Part shown: piece after piece, positions 8,303-15,819 of the stretch
How positions within the stretch are numbered: the stretch's first letter is position 1
Layout of the letters: every line of letters starts with the position of its first letter
NCBI GenBank assembly: GCA_039916225.1
Contig: JBDSLU010000008.1
Location: 1-32,522 of the forward strand
DNA from: JBDSLU01 sp039916225
GTDB taxonomy: Bacteria > Acidobacteriota > Vicinamibacteria > Vicinamibacterales > Vicinamibacteraceae
Direction: 5' to 3'
Length of the DNA: 32,522 nt
Made by a program: the position numbers and the translations under genes
The notes under the pieces: generated by a model
The model's input: only the letters and a program-made list of their open reading frames with translations
Database searches by the model: none
What the model was told of the DNA's origin: nothing

Positions 8303-9361
8303 TCACTTCGAGTTCGCGCCGGCACGCTTGGCGAGTGGCCGTGGTCCCGTCGGCCGGACCGCCCGCTCGGTCGCGCGATAGAGCGCCTCGAAGAGGACGA
8401 TGCCGTGTGACAGAAGGTCGGCGTCGTCGGCGTGTGCGAGCTGCAAGCCGTCGATCAGCAATCCAACCGCCGGAGCTTCCGGCGCGTTGAAACGGGCGTC
8501 CTTCAGGTCGAGATCGTGGACGATTGCCGCGACGTGGCGAAGCGCCTGGGCATCCAGGGCGAAGTCCAGGCAGAGCGTTTCGAACGTGCAGCGATCGTCC
8601 CGGTGCGTGAACTCCACGCCGAACATGTCGAAGGGGACCGCGTCCCGGGGCGCGGCATCGTTGTCGGCCACGAACCCGAACCGCGCGTCGGGATCGATGA
8701 ATCGACGGATCAGCCACGCCGAGCTCATACGATCCACGCCCGGCCTCGGTCTCGTCACCCACAGACGGCCTTGGTACTGACGCCGATCCTTTGGCGCGGC
8801 GCCGGGCGCCGTCGCGCTGGTGACCGGCCGTTCCTCCAGGCGAGTGAGCAGCGCCACGACACGATCACGGCCGGCGCTGCCGAAGAAGTCGATCCGCTCG
8901 AGTGCGGCGAGTCGCTCTCGGACGGCCGCCAACGCCCGCGCTGGAGGGGTGGAGGTCTGTTGCCTGCGTCTCGGACGCACCCGCCGACGGATGTGCGCTT
9001 CCAGCTCCTCGGCCAACGCCGTGTAGGCAGCCTGCCGGTCCCGGCGGAACTCCTCGGTGAGGCCATCGTCGGACCACGCGTCCACGCTCGCGGCCGCGAA
9101 TACCGACGCTTCACCTCCAGCGCCCTCGACCTCGGTCTTCAGCCATTCGAAGTCTTCGCGCGCCGACGGGGAATCGGGGAGGACGTACACGGCTTGCTTG
9201 AGGGCGATCGCACCGAGCTGTTGCATGCGCCGCCAGGTCTTCACGCGGAGGTTGGAGGGCGACGTCGGCAGCTGATGCACGAACAGCAGCCAGCGACTTG
9301 TGATCTGCGTGCCGGCTGCCGCCGATTCGGAAAGGCGGACGGGCCTCCGCGACTCGCCCAA
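8303..9361 (-). CDS. chrB: ChrB-type chromate resistance protein
   Basis: This is a 352-residue protein. The N-terminal part (SRWLLFVHQLPTSPSNLRVKTWRRMQQLGAIALKQAVYVLP) is the ChrB N-terminal domain. The C-terminal part (LWVTRPRPGVDRMSSAWLIRRFIDPDARFGFV..., FTHRDDRCTFETLC) is the ChrB C-terminal domain. In Cupriavidus-type operons ChrB is a chromate-responsive regulator or helper of the ChrA chromate exporter. No chrA is present in this window. The only start in frame after the upstream stop is a TTG at 9361, directly abutting the arsC-like TGA (9364-9362). The two are almost surely one transcript, with ChrB translated by re-initiation. ChrB might itself act on the operator upstream of the operon; that is untested. 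Confidence 0.87.
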   Translation of the reverse strand: MGESRRPVRLSESAAAGTQITSRWLLFVHQLPTSPSNLRVKTWRRMQQLGAIALKQAVYVLPDSPSAREDFEWLKTEVEGAGGEASVFAAASVDAWSDDGLTEEFRRDRQAAYTALAEELEAHIRRRVRPRRRQQTSTPPARALAAVRERLAALERIDFFGSAGRDRVVALLTRLEERPVTSATAPGAAPKDRRQYQGRLWVTRPRPGVDRMSSAWLIRRFIDPDARFGFVADNDAAPRDAVPFDMFGVEFTHRDDRCTFETLCLDFALDAQALRHVAAIVHDLDLKDARFNAPEAPAVGLLIDGLQLAHADDADLLSHGIVLFEALYRATERAVRPTGPRPLAKRAGANSK

Positions 9362-9865
9362 TCAGTGCCTCAGCAGCTCGTCGACGAGATCGCGCACGTG
9401 CCGTCGAATCGCTTCGGACGACCCGGCCAGGTCTTCGCCAGGCCCCGGGACATCCCAGTTCCGAAGAGTCCGGCGCGGTGCCGGCAATCCATCCAGCTTG
9501 CACCCCATCGAGACCACGATGTCGGCGGCTGCGGTGTCGGCGGCTGTGACGGCCCGCGGCTTTTCGACCAGAACCGGATAACCCTGTTCCCGCAACAACC
9601 GCGCGACGGCGGGACTGACGGCCGCGTCCGGCTCGGTCCCCCGCGCGTCAACCTGCACGTGCAGTCCGCGATCCGCCGCGAGCTTCTGGAAGTAGGTCGC
9701 GCCCATCACACTCTTCGCCGCCCCGTGGGGGCAGACGAAGAGGACGCGGATGGGCGGGGCCGAGGGCCCGGCCTGACGGCGGGCGTGAACGGCGCCGCTC
9801 ATCGCGGCTGCGCATGCAACGGCCCACAGCACGTGCCGAAGAGCTGGATACTTGAGAGCGGACAC
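9362..9865 (-). CDS. Exported ArsC/low-molecular-weight phosphatase-like protein with C-X5-K active-site loop
   Basis: This is a 167-residue protein of the LMW protein-tyrosine-phosphatase / thioredoxin-linked arsenate reductase fold. The P-loop reads VLFVCPHGAAKS: Cys45 is in place, but the usual Arg of C-X5-R is Lys51. The general-acid region RNWDVPGP (Asp138) is present. Unusually for this cytosolic family, residues about 8-28 (LRHVLWAVACAAAMSGAVHA) look like a signal peptide, so it may act in the periplasm. The start is GTG at 9865, supported by GGAGG 5 nt upstream. It is first in a two-gene operon with chrB and lies downstream of a strong inverted repeat. I recall similar K-variant proteins in Acidobacteriota-type genomes, so this may be a subfamily feature rather than a defect. 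Arsenate reduction is not assured. Confidence 0.75.
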   Translation of the reverse strand: MSALKYPALRHVLWAVACAAAMSGAVHARRQAGPSAPPIRVLFVCPHGAAKSVMGATYFQKLAADRGLHVQVDARGTEPDAAVSPAVARLLREQGYPVLVEKPRAVTAADTAAADIVVSMGCKLDGLPAPRRTLRNWDVPGPGEDLAGSSEAIRRHVRDLVDELLRH

Positions 9866-9888
9866 GGCGGCCTCCGGTCATCAGTAGA

Positions 9889-9927
9889 CTGTAACGAACG
9901 TTTCACACGTTACAGTTTTTGGTTACA
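9889..9927. promoter_or_regulatory. Inverted-repeat operator in front of the arsC-like/chrB operon
   Basis: Perfect 8-bp arms CTGTAACG (9889-9896) and CGTTACAG (9908-9915) are separated by 11 bp. A third GTTACA copy is at 9922-9927. TGTAACGAACGTTTCA (9890-9905) is itself an imperfect palindrome. The whole sits 24-62 bp upstream of the GTG start at 9865, where a promoter should be. TGTAAC/GTTACA half-sites are typical of dimeric repressors such as the TetR family, but ArsR-like proteins or ChrB are also possible. No repressor gene is adjacent. Confidence 0.6.
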
Positions 9928-10049
9928 AAGGTCTAGAGAGGCTATCAGCAGCGGGTGGGCGATCCTGGCGGTGACCGTCGCCTGTGCCAGGGCTGCCCCC
10001 AGCGGCGACTGCGGAGCCGCCCATCATTGTTCGTCGCGCCAGCGTCGGC

Positions 10050-10066
10050 CAGGATGCGGCATCCTG
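10050..10066. other. Short perfect hairpin upstream of yihY-like gene
   Basis: CAGGATG/CATCCTG arms (7 bp) flank a CGG loop in the 268-bp divergent region between the arsC-like and YihY genes. There is no U-tract. It could be a protein-binding palindrome or be chance; the rest of this region holds only the operator and a -10-like box. Confidence 0.25.
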
Positions 10067-10120
10067 ACGCTTCAAGGGCTGACACGAACATTCAAAACTG
10101 GAACAGGGGCCGGTGTGCGG

Positions 10121-10126
10121 CATACT
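10121..10126 (+). promoter_or_regulatory. Putative -10 box (CATACT) 7 nt before the yihY-like start
   Basis: CATACT differs from TATAAT at two positions and ends 7 nt before the ATG at 10134. Initiation at the usual distance would fall on the start codon, giving a leaderless transcript. No convincing -35 box is visible at 16-18 bp. Confidence 0.4.
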
Positions 10127-10133
10127 GCGATGC

Positions 10134-11054
10134 ATGCGCAAGCCGGTGATCTTGCGACTGGTTGGTTCCGCGGCTCGGGCCTGGTGGGACGACGATTGCA
10201 GCCGCCTCGGCGCGTCGCTCGCCTATTACACCTTGTTCGCGATCGCCCCGGTTCTGCTGGTCGCCACAGCGATTGCCGGCATGGCGTTCGGGGCCGAGGC
10301 TGTGCGCGGCGAGATTGTCGGCCAGCTCGATCATCTGGTCGGGCGCGAGGGCGCGCTCGCTGTGCAGAGTCTTCTCGAGGGCGCCAGCCAACGTCGCTCG
10401 GGCATTGTCGCCACCGTGGTTGGGGGCATTGCATTCGTCGTGGCCGCGACGGGAGCATTCCTCGAGCTGCAGGTGGCGCTGAACACGATCTGGCGGGTCA
10501 AGCCCAACCCGGGGACGAACATCACGGCTTTCGTCATGGATCGGCTGCGGTCGTTCGGCCTGGTTGTCGCGATCGGATTTCTGCTGCTGGTGTCGCTGTC
10601 GGTGACGGCGGCGCTGGCGGCACTCAACGCCTGGCTCCTCGGTGTGTCCCCTGAAATGCCGGCGGTGTGGAAGGTCGGCAGCGCGCTGGCGTCGCTGGTG
10701 GTGACGACGGGGCTGTTTGCGCTGCTTTTCCGTTTTCTGCCTGACGTGCGTCTGCGCTGGCGCGACGTGACGACCGGCGCCGCCGTGACGGCCGTGCTCT
10801 TCACGATCGGTCAACAGGTCATCGGCTTGTACCTTGGCCAGAGCACCATCGCCTCGAGCTATGGCGCCGCGGGTTCGATGATGATCCTGCTGCTGTGGGT
10901 CTACTACTCGTGCCAGATCCTGCTGTTCGGGGCAGAGTTCACCCGAGTCTATGTGCAGCGCAGTGGTGCAAAGGCCAAGCCGGAGTCGTTCGCGGTCAAG
11001 GATCCCCACGCGGTCAACCCGAAATCGGCGCTTGCTCCGGTGACGAAAAGCTGA
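10134..11054 (+). CDS. YihY/virulence factor BrkB family membrane protein
   Basis: This 306-residue integral membrane protein has about six hydrophobic helices. The family signature DDDCSRLGASLAYYTLFAIAPVLLVATAIAG lies near the N terminus, and a later block GAAGSMMILLLWVYYSCQILLFGAEFTRVY lies near the C terminus; both are hallmarks of the YihY/BrkB family (once mislabelled RNase BN). The molecular function is unsettled: transport or envelope roles have been proposed. The C-terminal tail is short, charged and cytosolic. The ATG at 10134 was chosen; an in-frame GTG at 10113 would add seven residues but would start upstream of the -10-like box. It stands alone between the divergent arsC-like operon and a convergent acetyltransferase gene. 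Confidence 0.87.
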   Translation: MRKPVILRLVGSAARAWWDDDCSRLGASLAYYTLFAIAPVLLVATAIAGMAFGAEAVRGEIVGQLDHLVGREGALAVQSLLEGASQRRSGIVATVVGGIAFVVAATGAFLELQVALNTIWRVKPNPGTNITAFVMDRLRSFGLVVAIGFLLLVSLSVTAALAALNAWLLGVSPEMPAVWKVGSALASLVVTTGLFALLFRFLPDVRLRWRDVTTGAAVTAVLFTIGQQVIGLYLGQSTIASSYGAAGSMMILLLWVYYSCQILLFGAEFTRVYVQRSGAKAKPESFAVKDPHAVNPKSALAPVTKS

Positions 11055-11066
11055 AGGCCGCTAGAC

Positions 11067-11093
11067 GAGCACCCAGGGCGCGACCAGGTGCTC
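11067..11093. terminator. Possible hairpin between convergent genes
   Basis: GAGCACC (11067-11073) and GGTGCTC (11087-11093) form a perfect 7-bp stem with a 13-nt loop, in the 64-bp gap between the yihY-like and GNAT genes. It lacks a U-tract. Confidence 0.3.
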
Positions 11094-11118
11094 TCGGGCC
11101 GCATGGCTTCGGACACCG

Positions 11119-11982
11119 TCAGCCGAACTCCGGCCCGGCGATCGCATATATCGCGGACGGTTCTCCGGGCGCCTCGAGCGGGCCACGGTGCATCCGCAGA
11201 AACGGGCGCTCGATCGCGAAACCGAGCCCCGAGAGCACGTCCCGCCACTCCCGTCGATCGTCGGGCACGTCGAGGTAAAAGCGGCGGTGCGGGTGTTCCG
11301 TCAGGATCGAGTCGAGTAACGCCGCCGCGGTGTCCGGCCCGTCGGCGACGAGCGGGCCGAGGTGGTCCCGTGTGTGACCGTGACGACCGAACACATACCC
11401 CTGCACGTCGCTCCCGCGTCGGATCACCCGTGCGTACTCCGGCGCTTCGGCGGCGAGACGTCGAAGCAAGGCACGGCGCGGGGCGCCAAACGCACGCTGG
11501 TCCATCTGGCGAATCGCCGGCCAATCCGCAACGGCGAGAGGCTGCGCGGCGGACCGGCGAGCGACCGGCGGCGTGACGTCGAGAAACCATCGGGCGAGTC
11601 GATATTCGCTGGCGAATCCGATCGTGCGATAGATCACTTCGCCCGCGGGCGTCGCATCGAGGCGCGCCGTCGCGTCGGCGCCCACGAGATCGAGCCCGCG
11701 CTGCAGCAGGGTCGTGCCCACCTGCCTGCCGCGAGCGACGGGATCGACGAGCACCATCGAAATCCACGTGAACGACCCGTAGGGAAGCGTCGCGACCGTG
11801 CCGATGACGCGCCCCGCTTCCTCGGCGACGAGCGCGCCGTGCGGAGCCTCGGTCAGGAAGAACCGCCAGTCCTGCTCCGTCTGATTCCAGCCGCTGGCGC
11901 GGCAGAGGGCCAACCCGGCGGCGATGTCGGCTGGCGTCATGTCACGGATCGACACGCCCTCGGGCAGGAGCATGGACGTCAT
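11119..11982 (-). CDS. GNAT family N-acetyltransferase with C-terminal extension
   Basis: This is a 287-residue protein. Residues about 10-125 are a GNAT domain: VSIRDMTPADIAAGLALCRASGW at the N terminus, and the acetyl-CoA loop region ISMVLVDPVARGRQVGTTLLQRGLD (V-x-x-x-x-R-G-x-x-G/A pattern). About 150 more residues follow (QMDQRAFGAPRRALLRRLAAEAPEYARV..., YVFGRHGHTRDHLGPLVAD), resembling the second domain of YitH-type GNAT proteins. The substrate is unknown. The ATG at 11982 is only 11 bp from the divergent epimerase start; a second ATG at 11973 (MLLPEG) is a possible alternative. The protein is cytosolic, with no signal peptide. Confidence 0.83.
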   Translation of the reverse strand: MTSMLLPEGVSIRDMTPADIAAGLALCRASGWNQTEQDWRFFLTEAPHGALVAEEAGRVIGTVATLPYGSFTWISMVLVDPVARGRQVGTTLLQRGLDLVGADATARLDATPAGEVIYRTIGFASEYRLARWFLDVTPPVARRSAAQPLAVADWPAIRQMDQRAFGAPRRALLRRLAAEAPEYARVIRRGSDVQGYVFGRHGHTRDHLGPLVADGPDTAAALLDSILTEHPHRRFYLDVPDDRREWRDVLSGLGFAIERPFLRMHRGPLEAPGEPSAIYAIAGPEFG

Positions 11983-11985
11983 AAT
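11980..11985 (+). promoter_or_regulatory. Putative -10 box (CATAAT) 8 nt before the epimerase start
   Basis: CATAAT matches TATAAT at five of six positions and ends 8 nt before the ATG at 11994. This again predicts a leaderless mRNA. It lies over the start codon of the divergent GNAT gene, so the two genes cannot both have conventional leaders. Confidence 0.45.
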
Positions 11986-11993
11986 AGCCGCCG

Positions 11994-13028
11994 ATGAGAA
12001 TGCCTGTGTCGATACGCGACGTCGCGCATCTCGAAGAACTGCTGAGCGAACCCTCCGAGGCAGCGATCGACGCGATGCGCCGGGCCGACGGCGACGTGAT
12101 TGTCCTCGGCGTCGCCGGCAAGATGGGGCCCACGCTGGCCCGGATGGCCAGGCGCGCCATGGATGCGGCCGGTCTGTCGCACCGCGTCATCGGCGTCGCC
12201 CGCTTCTCGTCTCCGGAGCAGCAGCAGACGCTGGAGGCGTGCGGGGTCGAGACGATCCGCTGCGATCTGCTCGACGAATCGGCGGTCGCGCGCCTGCCCG
12301 ATGCGCCGCACGTCGTCTTCATGGCCGGCCGGAAGTTCGGGTCGGCCGGCAACGAGCCGCTCACGTGGGCCATGAACGCGCATCTGCCCGCTGTGATCTG
12401 CGCGCGATATCGCGGCAGCCGGATCGTCGCGTTTTCGACCGGCAACGTCTACGGGCTGACTGGACATGGCCGCGCCGGCTCGCGCGAAGGGGAGCCGCCC
12501 GCACCCATCGGCGAGTACGCCATGAGCTGCCTCGCCCGCGAACGCATGTTCGAATACTTCAGCGACACGGCTCGCATCCCTGTCGCCATCCTCAGGCTGA
12601 ACTACGCGACGGAGATGCGCTACGGCGTGCTCGTCGACCTGGCGCGGCGGGTCTCACGCCGGGAGCCCGTGGATGTCACGATGGGCTACTTCAACACCAT
12701 CTGGCAGGGGGACGCCAACGCCATGGCCCTGGCCGCACTGACACATGCGTCGACGCCGGCGTCGATCGTCAACATCGCCGGACCTGAGGAGGTCAGCGTC
12801 CGCGCCGCCGCCACGGAGGTGGCGCGGTTGCTGGGAACCGACGTCACGTTCACGGGCCGCGAGGCGGATGATGCGCTGCTGAGCAACGGGTCGCGTGGCT
12901 GGGCGCTGCTCGGCCAACCGCGCGTCGACCTCGAACGGATGATGGCGTGGACCGCCGACTGGACACGCCGCGGCGGCGACCATCTGGGCAAGCCGACACA
13001 GTTCGAATCGCGGGCAGGACGATTCTGA
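11994..13028 (+). CDS. NAD-dependent epimerase/dehydratase family protein (extended SDR fold)
   Basis: This is a 344-residue protein. The Rossmann nucleotide-binding loop is VIVLGVAGKMGPTLARMARRA (about 35-55). VVFMAGRKFGSAGNEPLTWAMN and IVAFSTGNVYG match the extended SDR core, with the Ser/Thr of the active site. The catalytic YxxxK position reads GEYAMSCLARE: the Tyr is kept but the Lys is Cys. The protein may therefore bind a nucleotide or sugar without classical SDR chemistry, or use another base. Its stop overlaps the next ATG (TGATG), so it is coupled to the dihydrodipicolinate-synthase-like gene. Together they suggest oxidation/epimerisation and then aldol cleavage of a sugar acid or related compound; the actual substrate is unknown. 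Confidence 0.85.
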   Translation: MRMPVSIRDVAHLEELLSEPSEAAIDAMRRADGDVIVLGVAGKMGPTLARMARRAMDAAGLSHRVIGVARFSSPEQQQTLEACGVETIRCDLLDESAVARLPDAPHVVFMAGRKFGSAGNEPLTWAMNAHLPAVICARYRGSRIVAFSTGNVYGLTGHGRAGSREGEPPAPIGEYAMSCLARERMFEYFSDTARIPVAILRLNYATEMRYGVLVDLARRVSRREPVDVTMGYFNTIWQGDANAMALAALTHASTPASIVNIAGPEEVSVRAAATEVARLLGTDVTFTGREADDALLSNGSRGWALLGQPRVDLERMMAWTADWTRRGGDHLGKPTQFESRAGRF

Positions 13029-14092
13029 TGCGCGCGCTTCCGGCCGGCGTCCTCGCTGCGATCCAGGACGGACGCGTCATTCCCGCCCATCCGCTGGCCC
13101 TGCACGAGGACGGCCGTTTCGACGAGCGATGCCAGCGGGCACTGACCCGCTACTACGCCGCGGCCGGAAGCGGCGGCCTCGCGGTCGGCGTGCACACGAC
13201 CCAGTTCGCGATCCGGGATCCCGCGATTGGCCTGTTCGAGCCGGTCCTGACGATCGCGGCCGAAGAAATGGATCGTGCGGATGGGCAGCGCGCCGAACCG
13301 CTGATCCGGATGGGCGGCGTCTGCGGACGCACGGATCAGGCCCTGTCGGAAGCGGATCTGCTGGTGCGTCTCGGCTACCATGCCGGACTCCTCAGCCTCG
13401 CCGCGATGGCCGACGCGGACGATGGCGCGCTCGTCGCGCACTGCGCGGCCGTCGGCGCCCGCATCCCGCTCGTCGGCTTCTACCTGCAATCCTCGGTGGG
13501 TGGCCGACCGCTCTCGTACGCCTTCTGGCGCCGCTTCGCCGAGATACCGTCCGTCGTCGCCATCAAGATCGCGCCCTTCAACCGCTATCAGACCCTCGAC
13601 GTCGTCCGGGCGGTCATCGACGCTGGGCGCGACGACATCGCGCTCTACACCGGCAACGACGATGCCATCGTCGCCGACCTGGTGACGCCCTTCCGGTTCG
13701 CCCTTGACGGGCGGACGGTAGAGCGCCGAATCGTCGGAGGGCTGCTCGGGCACTGGGCGGTGTGGACGCGAGGCGCGGTGTCGCTGCTCGGCGAGTGCCA
13801 GGCGGCGGCGCGCACCGGCCAGATCGCGACCCTGCTGCTGCAGCGCGGCATCGAGGTCACCGACGCCAACGCGGCGTTCTTCGACGCCGCCCATGGCTTC
13901 GCCGGCTGCATCGCGGGCATCCAGGAGGTGTTGCGACGGCAGGGGCTCGTCGGCAGCGCGCGCTGCCTGAGCGCGCACGACGTCCTCAGCCCGGGCCAGG
14001 CTGCCGACATCGACCGCGTCTGCCGCGCCTACCCGCATCTCGCGGACGACGACTTCGTCCGCGCCCATCTGGACGAGTGGCTGCGATGCTGA
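13028..14092 (+). CDS. Dihydrodipicolinate synthase/N-acetylneuraminate lyase family protein
   Basis: This 354-residue class I aldolase-like TIM barrel belongs to the DapA/NanA superfamily. The Schiff-base Lys is in VVAIKIAPFNRY (Lys180), and a Tyr precedes it in LVGFYLQSS (Tyr152), in the expected order. It is longer than true DapA (about 290-300), with extra C-terminal residues, and the context is not lysine synthesis. A catabolic aldolase/dehydratase acting on a keto-acid is more likely. The ATG at 13028 shares one base with the preceding stop, and its 3' end overlaps the amidohydrolase start by 7 bp. This gives a three-gene translationally coupled operon. No signal peptide, so it is cytosolic. 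Confidence 0.85.
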   Translation: MRALPAGVLAAIQDGRVIPAHPLALHEDGRFDERCQRALTRYYAAAGSGGLAVGVHTTQFAIRDPAIGLFEPVLTIAAEEMDRADGQRAEPLIRMGGVCGRTDQALSEADLLVRLGYHAGLLSLAAMADADDGALVAHCAAVGARIPLVGFYLQSSVGGRPLSYAFWRRFAEIPSVVAIKIAPFNRYQTLDVVRAVIDAGRDDIALYTGNDDAIVADLVTPFRFALDGRTVERRIVGGLLGHWAVWTRGAVSLLGECQAAARTGQIATLLLQRGIEVTDANAAFFDAAHGFAGCIAGIQEVLRRQGLVGSARCLSAHDVLSPGQAADIDRVCRAYPHLADDDFVRAHLDEWLRC

Positions 14093-15819
14093 GAGGCGTG
14101 GCTGTCGCTGCGCTGGTTGCCGCGCTGGGCGGCGGTCTCGCCGGGCAGCGCCGCGTGGAACCGGCCGATCTCGTCGTCCTCGACGCGAAGATACTGACCG
14201 TCGATGACGGGTTCCGGATGGCGCAGGCCCTCGCCGTGCGCGATGGACGCATCGTCGCCGTCGGATCGACCGCCGAGGTGCGCGCTCGCATCGGCGCCGC
14301 GACGCGCGTGATCGACGGGGGCGGCCGGACGGTCACCCCCGGGTTGATCGATTCGCACGTGCATGCCCTCGGCGTGGCGGCTGCCGAGGCCGTGCAGCCC
14401 TTTCAGAACATGCGATCGATTGGCGAGTTGCAGGATTGGATTCGGGCCACGGCGAAGCGGGCGCCGCCGGGCGCGTGGATCTGGACGCCGCGTGTCTATC
14501 CGCCACGCCTGCGCGAGCGCCGCTTTCCCACCCGTCAGGAGCTGGACGCGGCAGCGCCGAATCATCCGGTCGCGGTCGACGGCCTCTATGCGCTGTCCCT
14601 CAACACCCTGGCGTTACGGGCCGCTGGTGTGACCCGCGCGTCAGCGGATCCCCCAGGAGGGGCGATCGCCAAGGACGCCCGCGGCGAGCCGACGGGGCTC
14701 CTGCGCAACGTAGGGGCGATGCTCGCGCGCTTCCGGCCCAGCGCATCGCCGGTTCCGCCGTTGGGCATGCTCGCGCGCGTGCACCAGGCATACGTCCGGA
14801 CCGGCATCACGAGCGTGATCGAGCGGGACGCGACGGTCGAGGGGTATCGGGCCTACGAGGCGCTGCAGCGCGCCGGCCGGTTGCAGGTGCGTGCCACCGT
14901 GACGTTCCGCATCCCGCACCCTGAAGACGCGGCCCAGGTCGAACGGTTCATCACCGGTCTCCCGTTCAGGTTCGGCAGCGGCGATGACTGGCTGAAGGTC
15001 GGTCCGCTCAAGATCTTCGTCGATGGCGGGATTCTGCTGGGGACCGCGTTCATGCGCGAGCCGTACGGTCCTGGCGCGCGCGATCTGTACGCGATCGACG
15101 ACCCCGCGTATCGCGGCGTCCTGACGCTGACGCCGGAGCAGATCCGCTCCGCCATCGCCATCGGACACCGGCACGGATGGCAGATGGTCGCCCACGTCAC
15201 CGGCGACGCCGGCGTGGACGCCGTGCTCGACGCGTTCGCCGCAGCGCAGGCACAGGTGTCCTTACCGGACGCACGCGACACGCTGATTCACGCCTACTTC
15301 GTCCACGCCGACTCGGCTGCGCGCGCGGCGCGCCTGGGGGTGCTCGTGGACACGCAGCCAGCGTGGCACTACAAGGATGCGGACGCGCTGGCCGCCGGGC
15401 TCGGGCGCGAGCGCCTGGCCCATTTCATCGGACTGCGGACGCTCCGGCAGGCTGGCGTCGACGTCGCCATCAACACCGATCACATGTTCGGCCTCGATCG
15501 CGACGAGGCATTGAACCCGTTCAATCCGTTCCTGACGATGTACGCCGCGACGACCCGGCGGACGCAGTCCGGCGCGATCGTCTCCGGCGACGAGGCGGTG
15601 TCACGCGAGGAGGCGCTGCGCATGATGACGATCGCCGCGGCGCGATTCAGCTTCGACGAGAAGACGCGGGGCTCGATCGAGGTGGGGAAGCTGGCGGACT
15701 TCGTCGTGCTCGACGCGGATCTCCTGACCTGCCCGCCCGAGCGCTTGCGCGCCATCCGGCCGGAGATGACGGTGATCGGCGGCCGCGTCGCCTACGAGCG
15801 CACGGCGCGGGTCCCTTGA
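14086..15819 (+). CDS. Exported amidohydrolase family protein (YtcJ-like)
   Basis: This 577-residue metal-dependent hydrolase is of the YtcJ/NfdA branch. A short signal peptide (VAVAALVAALGGGLAG) precedes the domain. ADLVVLDAKILTVDD is the N-terminal beta-sandwich. TPGLIDSHVHALG carries the HxH metal ligands (about residues 90-94). KIFVDGGILLGTAFMREPY, MVAHVTGDAGVDAVLDAF and INTDHMFGLDRDE provide the later ligands. GSIEVGKLADFVVLDADLL is the C-terminal closing strand. The substrate is an amide, carbamate or cyclic amide of unknown identity. It follows two cytosolic enzymes in the operon, so it may release their substrate in the periplasm. The stop TGA directly meets the convergent oxidoreductase stop (TGATCA, 15817-15822). 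Confidence 0.87.
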   Translation: MLRGVAVAALVAALGGGLAGQRRVEPADLVVLDAKILTVDDGFRMAQALAVRDGRIVAVGSTAEVRARIGAATRVIDGGGRTVTPGLIDSHVHALGVAAAEAVQPFQNMRSIGELQDWIRATAKRAPPGAWIWTPRVYPPRLRERRFPTRQELDAAAPNHPVAVDGLYALSLNTLALRAAGVTRASADPPGGAIAKDARGEPTGLLRNVGAMLARFRPSASPVPPLGMLARVHQAYVRTGITSVIERDATVEGYRAYEALQRAGRLQVRATVTFRIPHPEDAAQVERFITGLPFRFGSGDDWLKVGPLKIFVDGGILLGTAFMREPYGPGARDLYAIDDPAYRGVLTLTPEQIRSAIAIGHRHGWQMVAHVTGDAGVDAVLDAFAAAQAQVSLPDARDTLIHAYFVHADSAARAARLGVLVDTQPAWHYKDADALAAGLGRERLAHFIGLRTLRQAGVDVAINTDHMFGLDRDEALNPFNPFLTMYAATTRRTQSGAIVSGDEAVSREEALRMMTIAAARFSFDEKTRGSIEVGKLADFVVLDADLLTCPPERLRAIRPEMTVIGGRVAYERTARVP

